DNA of 64,000 nt from Incurvaria masculella. Taxonomy: Eukaryota; Arthropoda; Insecta; Lepidoptera; Incurvariidae. Numbering within the stretch: position 1 is the first letter of the stretch; each line of letters starts with the position of its first letter. The DNA lies in assembly GCA_946894095.1 (NCBI GenBank), contig OX335651.1, positions 17,754,501-17,818,500 on the forward strand. Reading direction: 5' to 3'. The position numbers were made by a program, and so were the translations under genes. The notes under the pieces were generated by a model. The model ran no database searches. It worked only from the letters and a program-made list of their open reading frames with translations, and was not told where the DNA came from. Of the stretch, positions 10,934-22,000 are shown piece by piece.

Positions 10934-13439
10934 TTAGAGAAATATACATTAATTTTCATAAAAAAAAAATTAACACAGAATAAAAGCGTCTGATATTTAC
11001 CGTTTTAGGTTTCAAATATAGCTAGACCATCAATGCATCTTTTTGAAATTCCAAAGTAAATAGTAGTTATTTCTGAAAAATATTAATTATGGTTTTACTT
11101 AGCTCCTTTGGAACTAAATGTGCTCAGGAGTATCACACCCTTAAAGGAACCTTTTAGTATGTATGGAAATGTTTAGCATAGTTAGTGTGTTCGATGTATC
11201 TTTCAAATTTTATGTTTTCTTGTTTTTTATGAAGTAGATTAAGACATTGCAGTGTATTGAATGGTTCTTGTGTAATATCATCGATCACCGATCGATTATA
11301 ATATGGATGTTTTGCATTGACAGTTGGGTAAGTTCCAAACGTTTTCAGGTTATATAAGATTCTCGCAAATAAGTACTGGTGTGCAATGTGTTGAGATCAA
11401 CTGCTCTACAAAGTTATATACTTATAGAGAGTTGTAGGCTCAATTGGTAGAATGCTTACTTATTAATAAAATATGGTTGGTAAATTAAAAATTAGAATGT
11501 ATTGTCTTCCTTTAATTACTAATTCATAATTATACCGTTGTAAGATATGTTATAGATGGAAGAGGAAGGGAGAGACTAGTAACGTCATACCGGTGTTGAA
11601 TAGGGATAATTTCATTTTAGAAATGTCAAAACTGTCAATTCTGTCGAGTTTTATTTATGAGTTTTTAGATGCATGATGTACTCCACGATGCAGTTAGAAT
11701 AACGTTTGGAGGAAAATAAGAGCTTTTGTTTCTCTTCAAACTAATTTAAATTTAATAGACCAGCACGTTTGAAATGAAATATTATAGGTTATGTTAATGT
11801 GATATTTTTTTCCTACGAATTCAGTTGATTAGCTATTTTTCCAAATTGTGACCAAATCATATCCAGAATAATAATGAGAAAATTGAGCCTTTTAATGACG
11901 CAGGTTGAGGAAATAAACATTTATTTTGTACATCCCTTAGATGCCACCTGTCGTGATAAATTCTTCCCCGTTCAAATTTCATCATACATTTAATACAAAC
12001 CAGTGAATATCAATGTTATTTTTTATTCACAATGTCATTACATAAAATGTAACGTGTACGTGTACGTCACGTATGGCTGAGCAAAATTTGGAATCAAGCT
12101 TAGTTTGATGACTAGTTCTGGCAGTGACGGGAGATGGCGCTGGTTAGAAATGTCATAGTACCAGCGAAAATAAGCAGTTCTCGACGAATTTTGTATGTCG
12201 TATGCCGTTAGCTATCTATACCCTCCTATTCAATCTATGGATATGTGTAAGCAATATGTATAAGTAGCTTTAGGACCTGGCTTCACTCGGAACAGTGCCG
12301 TCTTAGACAGATGTTTAAAAGAAAATACCCGTACGACGGGGTCACCGGTATACCAGATTGAAGAGGTTTGTATAAATACAGTGCAGCTGTATTTATTTAG
12401 TTTGTAAGTATAGGTTTAGCTGGTAATTATTAATTTTATGTGTCACTCGAATCCTGCATGGTTTATCTGAAAATTGATAACATAATATCTGAATAATTTT
12501 ATGTTGTACAATTAAGCGCTGGACTTGTCGAAAAAGCACAATAATTTACCTGCAGCACCCAATATGCTTTAAGATTAGCTTTCATATTCAGATAGCACCT
12601 GTCAAAACTTAGTACGCGACTAACCATACAAAAACCGGTTTAGTCCGGCGGATTAATGTTAGTTCGCCCACTCTGAATACAGCTGTATGTGTCTAATGGG
12701 AGCTGCCATATAGTAGGTTTTGTTAACTTTATTGATTATATAATTATTGTGTAATATAGAAACTAAGCATGCTATACGCTACTGAAAATTGATGTTATAA
12801 TGTCTATGTTAAATAGGTTAGACGATATCACTTAAACTAATGACTCATTGTTTTAATACCCCATCTTCATTCACATTTTGTATGTTTTAGTTATTAAAAT
12901 TAAGATTCACACTGGATTGTAATTTTTTTGACAGATTTCGTGATTTTATAGTCCTGTCTTTTTGCTTTGTCCGTCTCGGTAGCCCTGTAGTGCGACACCT
13001 TGCTGTTTGATAATCGAGTCAACTCTAGGCTTCTCAGGATTTTGATGGCTGACCGTTCAGGCTGCCCATGGTTAGAACTACACATGAAATTGGTGGTTTA
13101 CTTTCCTACTTACTAGGTGGCACTGTTAATGCCACTATGATACCATACATTTGAATGGGATATGTTCGTTCGATGTACCTAAGCAATATGAGAACGGTCC
13201 TGGCAGCGTATATCACTTACCGTATTCAGTACGTCCTCCAAGGCACGATGATTTAGGTACACTTTTCTAAGAACCTCAACAAGGACCTAAGCTAACCTAA
13301 ATCTAAGGCTGAAAAAGTGTATCTAATTGTCACTTCGAGGGAACGTACTATGTACGATATTTCAGTTGTTTTGATCCTTAGAAAAGTGTACCTAACTCAT
13401 CTGTCTTTGGGTGACGTTTTGGAAACGCAAGGCCAAATA

Positions 13440-13655
13440 TGTGTCCTGGCATGGCACCTACTAGCCATGTGGTGTGTTGTGTTAAAATGATGACTGTAGG
13501 TGTTGTATTAGACATCCATATCATGATATTAACCTTACCACACCACAAGAGAACAAGGTACCACGCCAGGAAACTCGGTTGCATTGAATTGGTTAGAATA
13601 ACATGGCAATTTTTTATTGACGCTTCAACCATCTTTCATTCAATTCGATGGTAAA
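13440..13655. repeat. Two SINE C fragments, head to head
   Basis: 13440-13530 reads in the plus sense (GTCCTGGCATGGCACCTA ... ACATCCATA) and 13545-13655 in the minus sense (CACACCACAAGAGAAC ... TTGACGCTTCAACCATC). The pair therefore forms an inverted, diverged duplication of the family tail. Confidence 0.6.
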
Positions 13656-14609
13656 TAGGCATTCTTTTTCATTACATATAAGTTATCAGGCAACAAATAT
13701 CTGTGCCCGCATGATTTTGTTTATTTTGAAATATAAAGCAAATAAAATGCAAGAAAAAATTCGAGTTTCTTGCACATCTTGTTTTCTCTGTGGTTTGGCC
13801 CAGGATACATTTACCGAAAAAACCAAAACTTGTTGACACAAATATTTGTTGCCACATATTAGATTTCAAATATCAAGTAAACTGTAATGGGTGGTTTTCA
13901 AATTCTTAGTAAACTATGTGTGTATGAGTAGCAGTATTTTTTTATGCTTACGTCTAGCTTTGGATATACTAACTAATTAATTTGGTTTTAGGTAGGCGAT
14001 GATAAGAATAAGAAGAAATAGTTTAACTTAGGATTAAATGACACCTTTGTAAAAGAGCTTTTAATTTAAGATAAACGAGGGACGAAAGAGCCCGTTTTTT
14101 GCCTTGTGGCGTTCAATATTTGTTAGCGTAGGAACAATATTTTTAAGTATGATTAAATTTCTTAATGAATAGGTATAATTCGTGTAATGTTTGTAAATGG
14201 AAACGTGTAAAAATAAAGACATGCCAATGTGACTGCTAAGAATAGGCTATGCTAGAAGGAATAAACAAGGGAACAGAAGAAAGAGTGATAGTAAAGAGAA
14301 ATGGCTACTTTTATATTCATTAAATTTTATATGTGTAGAAAAAAATATGAATGTGAAACTTTATCGTATCTGAAAATAAATCTTTTGAAAGTAATGTTTT
14401 GTTTTATTAAAATATTTGTGATTTTATGAAAACGTACCGCACAGCACTTTAACCTCACGTACTTAACTTGTTTGTATCTTTATGTCAAAAAAATTGCCAA
14501 TAACAAAATCGGCGCCTCCAAGCTTTCATCTGCACTTCCAATATTATATCAGTATATGCTGTACCTTTTCTTAGGAATTGGATATTAAAGGCAAATAGTA
14601 CTACACCTA

Positions 14610-14675
14610 CTGCCATGATATGATCTAACACGCCACATGGGAACTAGGTGCCATGCAAAAGGACCTTCCTCCATT
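14610..14675 (-). repeat. SINE C fragment
   Basis: GCCACATGGGAACTAGGTGCC and GGACCTTCCTCC match the reversed tail of SINE C. Confidence 0.65.
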
Positions 14676-15039
14676 TTTTTTTCTTATGATTCGATTCAAT
14701 TAGATAAAATGGATGTTTGCTGTTTAAGGTGGCATTAAAAGATTTTACTAACGCTTTACCTTAACTTTATTCTTGAATTTTGCTGTCTCTACATTTTAAT
14801 TAGAAACCAACTATATCCTACAAAAAAATCACCACGGCGCCGTGCCGCGCCACTATACGAGATCATGCCATACGGTACGATCACAGAACATTGTTCTTTC
14901 TCTAGACACATCTTTTTATACATGCTCAATACTACTATGACGGCTACTAATGCATTCTTCAAAGGGCGTATGTATTGCTCTGTACGTTACATAAATGTGT
15001 AGAAATACTCATTACAAATCATTGTTGAGCTCTGCTCGC

Positions 15040-15366
15040 AATTCATTTGCGCGGAGCCTTGCTTCACACGTCAAAGGACATGGGTTGAATTCCCGCCTGT
15101 TCATGCGCCACTCTCTTCCTGATTTGGAAAGTAAATTGTCAAGAGTGCGAGGGAGGTTCGGAATCCATGAAAAACTAGGTGGTAGCGTTAAGCCCGCCCG
15201 GGTACCACCATTGCATTCGATGAAAAGTCGCAGCCGCAATGAAAAATGGTCTGTGGTGTCAGTTCTATGTAGCCGGTTCCTGGCATGGCACTTAATTCCT
15301 ACGGGAATGCGATGTGTTGCGCTATCGGGACAGTGGGTGTGGTATAATCCATCCATGTCCACATAA
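15040..15366 (+). repeat. SINE C, diverged copy
   Basis: It includes GGTTCGGAATCCATG, GGTGGTAGCGTTAAGCCC, a diverged TTCTATGTAGCCGG, TTCCTGGCATGGCAC and CATCCATGTCCACATAAAA in the order of the full-length copies. The head is eroded but keeps a GGGTTGAATTCCC stretch resembling a tRNA B box. Confidence 0.7.
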
Positions 15367-15984
15367 AAGTATATCAGTATTTAGATTCCTAGGTATGTAT
15401 CAAAGTATGTAAGACAAAACAATGGATGTCTCCCATCTTCTCTTATCTGCTTTGGACAAACTAAATGGAAATTAAGTTTATGTACTTACTTGGATCTAGA
15501 ATCAAATTACTAACTGTACACTATTGTTATCACTGTTCAGCAGCCATTATAATCATGCATGTATGTACAATCAGCGAAGCATACCTACAATAGTTGAGTG
15601 TTGTAAGAGCAGACATGTAGAGAAAGTTTTACTAACGTAGGTTGTGTCAGTGAGGTTACGTGTATTTACAACTTGTGTACCTAGTTTGTGCATTTATATT
15701 TTTACTTACTTTAATGTTGAGTAAATACCTACATGCATTTGTTACTTATATTTTAGGACTTTAAATTATACTAATAGCCCAGTAATAATAATATTTGTGC
15801 ATACATTCAAAGTGTGATAACCACGTGGTAACCCAGAACTTATTTCTCAATAAAGTGGTGACCTACCAGTTTCGAATGTCGTTCATTGCCAAGGTTAAGG
15901 AACCTTGGGCCAGTACACATGGTTGTCTGCTCTGTGGGCCAGTAACATTGTGCGTCATGTTATAATTTTAGAATCCGCTAGCCT

Positions 15985-16004
15985 GAATTGATCAGTCGGA
16001 CAAA
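15985..16004 (+). promoter_or_regulatory. Likely ARS-1 transcription start / 5' leader
   Basis: ATCAGTCGG, an arthropod initiator-like TCAGTC, lies about 15 bp before the ATG of exon 1, and ACAAAATG is a good insect start context. No TATA box is seen at the expected distance. Inferred from motif and position only. Confidence 0.3.
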
Positions 16005-19000
16005 ATGCGATTCCCTGGGTGAGTTTTTTTTTGTAATACGGCTTTTGGCAGTTAAGACTTTACTGATATTTACGCTTAACATAAACTAGTGGCTATAGTT
16101 AATAAGGTAAACAATAGTTTCCAAAAAAATAAATGCATGAGGAAAAGGGGTTTAATTTCTTTACGCGCTGTAGAAATAAGAAATAAAAAATCTACCATCG
16201 TAAATATGCTTTGCTTTATTTAGTTACAAATCAAAACGACGAACGGTTCTCATGTCAATTTAACTTGAAAGCAAATGACGACGCTTGGTTTTTTGTTCAT
16301 ATTTTTGGAATAGCAGTTAGATTAGTAGTTTTAAGATCAGGGAATGATATATTTTTCATTACAAGAAACGCAAAAAAATGACTTTTAAATGTACGTTATC
16401 TCATGTTCAAGTCCTTTTTTTTTAATTCTTATTAAACTTGTTTTGATATTTTCTTACTGATTATACAATGTAGCCTGATGGGAGCCCCGTAATCCCTAAT
16501 CCCCGATTTCACCATCTCCAGCTACCTGAAATCCGATAGTTAACTTTCGGTTACATTGAATATTAAAATGGTGCAACCGAAAGATAATTGTCACGCCAAT
16601 ATGGCATGGGTGACCTAGGTGGGTAGTTTGCACTTCACAAGCATTCAATCCCATCCCAAGTTTTTTCCTATGCCACTCTCTCTGCTACTAGCTGTCACGT
16701 ATGGTGCACGCATGCGCCGGGTCCCCGCAATCTTTCACTGTGGAGCTCTCGTAGCGCTCCACGCCCGCAACCCGCCGCGCGCCTGACTAGCTGTGTTGCC
16801 TCGTCTGGGCGAAGCGCTGTGTCTCCCGGGACCCGACGCCTAGGAGCTGGTGCTGCTGGAGGTAGGTGGCTGTTCCTACTCCTCTGGCAGCCTGCTGTGA
16901 CGTCCCGAGGCTACCGGGCATTGCAACTCCTCCGCTTGTGTAGTGCGACATGCCTGCGGGCGTGTACAGATAACTTTTAGGTGTTTGTAGCCGGAGGTGG
17001 TGAAAACGGGCGTAAGAGACGCAGGTCTTGTGTTTTTTGCATATTTGGGAAGGTTCAGTTAAGTACATGCTTGGCGCTATGCTTGGCTCCTTGGTCGACC
17101 GCTTTCTACCAACGCTCAAAACGGAACGGGCAGAGAACGCACCCATTCACATTCCCACTTTATATTCCGAACCTATAAATCCTTCATTAATAGTGTCGAC
17201 AAACTGTGGAATAAATCCCTGCCTAGGTATTTCCCTCAAACCCCCTGAGGTCCTTAAAACATGGTGTGAAGAAACACCTGGCCGGCCGCCATGGTTTCCG
17301 CAGACCCCGCGAACGTTTCCATGGGCGCCGTCGGGCACCTTTTTAAAGGCCTCTGGGGGTCCATTCAGGGCAAGAGTGAGTTCGAATTCGTCACTAAATA
17401 TCAACTCACTTTTTTAAATAGTCAATGTTTCCACACTTCTTGAACATCATTACAGTTGGGCAAAAATCTAGTTTGTTCCGTAAATACGTTGGAAGTATAA
17501 ATAACGGTTCCGTTATTTTAATAATAATATATTTCCCAGCTATTTTTAGGTTAACTCACTCCCGAACTCGAACTCACTCTTGCCCTGAATGGACCCCCTG
17601 GTGTAGCCCATTTGTGACGTTGTACTTGAAAAAAAAACATGACTTACTACTGGTATCCTTGGTTTCAGAATATTACTGGTATGCTGTATGTTTTTACTAA
17701 TTCTATCCAATGTGAAAATGACATCGGCCAGCATTTCGCAGCGTCCAAACATTGTGTTTATAATGGCAGACGACATGGTGAGTGATCTCATAAAATGGTT
17801 CTTTTTTTTTTAAATAGAATTAAAGAACATTTAGCTTCATTCGGCTGTGGGCGTAGATCTAAGCCCGTAGTCCCAGTTGTCACCTAAATTGGCGTTTACG
17901 CCAAACCGATCGACTGGCGTTTTAAATGTATGGAGAAATTGAAGAGCGCGCGTAGTGGGCGTTAAGGCTGTTCCGACCCATATAAAGTTGTTTGCACACA
18001 TAACGCAAAAAGTATTGCACTTTAAGCCACGAATTAATAATAAAAGTTTAATATAGTCATATTACTTGCAGCGAAAACAATTTCACAATTTCAGGATTAT
18101 TGGTTTTGTTACAATTTATTTAAATACGATTTTTATTTAACAGCGCCATCTAACGGTGTCAAACTTCTAATCGGCAATTACAACGAAACCATTAAACCTG
18201 AAATTGTGAATATGTTTTCGCTGCAACTACTATGGCTATATTTAATATTTTTGACGAATTCGTGCCTTAAAGTGCAATACTTTTTGCGTTCTGTGTAAAA
18301 AAAAACATTGTATGGGTCGGAACATCCTTAAACAAACTACCATTTGCGAGTCCGAGTTTGATTTGACAGCTTACTCAATTTTGCCGTAAATACGTCGACG
18401 TTGCCGTTTACGCCGACTCCGCGTTCTCATTCAAATCGGAAGTCCGAATTTGACTTTGACATATATCTAGTAGAAAATCGTATGGAGTTTGAATTTCTTA
18501 CTAAACTTCGAAGTTCCGTAAACGCCAGTTTAGGTAACAACTGGGACTAGCAGATCTGGACCCAGAGCCGGATTAATCTTCTCGGCCAAGGCTAAACAAT
18601 AAAAAAAACTAAAGACAAAATAGGCAGGACGGAACCCTTCGTATCCGATTCCGACTCGCACTTGGCCGGTTTTTTGTTTCCAGACCATTAACCGTGTCGA
18701 ATTAGCAAGGCGTATTTTTAGAAATAGCTCACTTTCGATACGAGGGGCCAAAGGTGACCAAAGAGACCAGCTGTCAAGAGTAGTTTTGCTATGCCGCAGG
18801 GCTGGAACGACGTCAGCTTCCACGGCTCCGACCAGATCCTGACGCCCAACATCGACGCGCTCGCGTACGCGGGGGTCTCCCTGCAGCGGCTCTACACGAA
18901 CTGCGTGTGCACACCGTCTCGGGCTGCGCTCCTCACAGCCAAGTATGCGCACACCACTGGTGAGTAGGTAGGTACAGGCACATTAGATGTATACCTGTGC

Positions 19001-22000
19001 GACCTGGGCCACAGCAGCAGCACAACTCAGGCGATTTTTGAGATACCCCCCATCGAGTGTCGGGGTTGTCACGCACTGCTGGTTCAGTTACTTTTATAAA
19101 GATGATTTCGATGGATTATTCGCGACAGTTCAGCACCGCGAAATTAGCTTAGACCCCATGCAAGCGAAATTTGCCTTTACAGGTGCACGAAATCCGGACT
19201 TTGTATGGAGTTGAGCTACTCCTATATACATATCTATATTCTGTGGTACAGGTCCCAGGTACATAGGTGACTTGTTACTGAGGGACACCGAGTCAGGAAA
19301 ACGAGATAGCTACCGACCGTCCGTATAGCGCAGACGTTTTAGTGACACGCAACATCGTTGCACTAAATAGCGCCCTGTGAAGTTCTTATGAACTTATGAA
19401 CTCGAGAATGTCAAATTCAGCGAACCGCTACCCTCAGTGTCGTAAAACTTGGCTACGCTTACGCTATACGGATGAGTTTCGGCCGCTTCTTTCCGAGGGA
19501 TACGGTTTTTGGCTTAACCACTTTGAACTAAACATTTAAAGCAGAGCTTTGCAAAGGTTGCCATTGGTTGGCATCCATAGCACACGTAGGAAAGGGCATT
19601 TTTTTAGCTTTTTAGTTTTGTATCATTCATTTAGGCGACAAATAAAACTCAGTCGATATCGACCGAACGGAAGCCAAGGCATCTGCCGGCATGTTGCCTC
19701 GCTGAGCGTAGTTTCGCGATGCGAGGTGTTTTTGGCTTTTCTGAGCACCTTTGGTCCTCAGGTTTTCATTAAAAAAAGGTTCCCCAGTTACCATCTCGGG
19801 TTCCATGTCTTTCAGATCACTTGCACGAGGATTATTTTCATGGTACAAACAGTGATAGTTGTCAATGGGTGCAAACAATCTACAGGTTTTAATCAAAATA
19901 CAATCGGATCAATTCTCCTATTCACTGCTTCCAAAAAAATAGCCACAACGGGAAAAAGGTTGATCACCCGAAAGAATATTAGCGACTGACCATTTCATTT
20001 ACCATCGAACATAACGACAGGCATGCAGGGCTACCCTCTGACCAACAGCGAGGATCGAGGGATACCGCTCGCGGTGAAGCTGCTGCCCGAATACTTGAAG
20101 GAGCTGGGCTACTCGACCCACCTGGTGGGCAAGTGGCACGTCGGTGCCTCCCGCGCTGCTTACCTGCCCACGGAGCGCGGGTTCGATAGCCACTTCGGGT
20201 ACCGCGCGGGCGCCGTCGACTACTACGAGTATGTAGCTCAGGAGAAGGTGTGTAACTAAATTTACCCACATTATTCGGCCATTTTCTGCAGGGAGTGCGT
20301 AAGGACGGGAGAAGCGATCATTCAAATCAATTCAATTGGTGGCAGCGTAGCCACGAGTAAGTCCGAGAATGTTTGAAATACTTTCGTAAAACCGGCCAAT
20401 TGCGAGTCGAACTCGCACACGAATGGTTCCGTACCATCGTACAAGATTTATCACACAAAAATCACGTTTATTGTATGGGACCCATCTTTAATTTTTATTT
20501 TTTTTATTTTACCTATTTGTTGTTATAGCGGCAAAATAAATACACACTCTGTGAAAATTTCAGCTGCCTACCTATTACGGTTCATGAGATACAGCCCTGC
20601 GACAGACGGAAGGACGGACGGACGGACGGACAGCGGAGGCTTAGTAATAGGGTTCCGTTTTCAGCCTTTGGATACGGAACCCTAAAAAACGAGAAATTTT
20701 GTCTAACTGTAGTTCGCGTACGAATTCGGGACACGCAACATCTAATGTTAGTTGCACCAAATAGCGTCCGTGTATTTTCTAGTGAAGCAAAAGACACTGC
20801 CTTTATCATGTCTTCAGTAACCTTATCCAACCTAACCTATTTTGCAGTGGACCACAGGTCCTGTATCCGGGCTGGACCTATATCGGAATCTGACGGCGGC
20901 GTGGGATGTAGAAGGATATCTCACGGATATACTTACTCATGAAGCTGTCAAGAGTAAGTTCGTCCTTGAAATTGACCATTTATTTATTTATTTATTTCAC
21001 CCTGTACCAATCGTCTAGTTTTCCGCGAATATTTCAGCTATGGATGTGGATAGTTTAGTGAGAAGTTCCCAATAGCTGTTCTCATAAATGGAAGGTCTTG
21101 GCTTCCTACGGGAAAGCAGTATGTGGGCTAATATCATGACTGTGAGTGAGGTACTAGGTAGCAATAACTGTCCAGTTACATAAAGAAAGGTTGGATGAAG
21201 TGCAAAGCGCGTTAACTGTATATGTTACAGCAAGTAACTAGAACCCAACACGCGCGTTACATACATGTGACCTGCTTGGTCTTATCGGGGGTGCCAATAG
21301 AGCTGCGTAGAGGAGAGGGTTTTAGCTATCTTCCGGCACCTGTATCTCCTGAAATAGATCGTCCAGAGAGGACTGCCTGGATACAAGGTGACGCAATGTA
21401 TAAATGGTTTGTTATATCATCTTCATTATCAGCTATGATACATGTTTTGTTTGGAAACAGTATTTAAATATATGGTTTACTTTCAGTTGGCCCATTATGT
21501 AACCAATAAAGCCAGTGGGGTTTTAAAGCCAGTGGCATACAATTAATCAATTCTGAGGTTTAGTTGCATTTCGTATACCGCCAAATAGGAAATTTTAGGT
21601 GAATTGATCGAAAAACACGTCTTTTGTCAGTTATCATGGAAATAAAAATATGCTTTCCTGGCCAAATCCAAATATGCCTTCCTGGACCAATCCAAATATG
21701 CGTTCCTGGCCAAATCCGAATATATCTTCCTGGTCAAATCCAAATTTGCATTCCTGGTCAAATCCAAGTGCGCGTTCCTGGCCAAATCCGCCATTTGTCC
21801 GTGCGTTGTGATTGCAGTAATCTCCGCGCACGACGCGACGACGCCGCTGTACCTGCATCTGGCGCACGCGGCACCGCACGCGGGCCCCGCCGCCGCGCCG
21901 CTGCAGGCGCCGCCCGCCGCCGTGCGCGCCAACCGCCGCGTGCGCCTGCCGGGGAGACGGCTGCTGGCTGGTGCGTGTCACCTTCATCCTGGTCCAAAAG

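Larger units (their letters stand above)
10397..16004. other. PSMD5 3' flank and intergenic region; no gene recognised
   Basis: About 5.6 kb of AT-rich sequence between PSMD5 and ARS-1. A plausible PSMD5 poly(A) signal AATAAA is at 10979-10984; other AATAAA occur near 11914, 14213 and 14386, so the 3' UTR end is uncertain. TTAGG repeats three times near 10425. Repeat A lies at 10646-10933 and SINE C fragments at 13440, 14610 and 15040. The rest (11000-13400, 13700-14600 and 15400-15960) shows no coding frame and no repeat that I recognise. Confidence 0.5.

Noticed and set aside
17028..17417. 129-codon plus ORF and 85-codon minus ORF in ARS-1 intron 1
   Set aside because: Opposite-strand open frames in a GC-rich stretch; no motif and no splice fit to ARS-1.
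17688..17690. Internal Met as the ARS-1 start
   Set aside because: It would leave a short, poor signal peptide, whereas the upstream micro-exon gives a proper one with the same phase as in ARS-2. Kept as the alternative.
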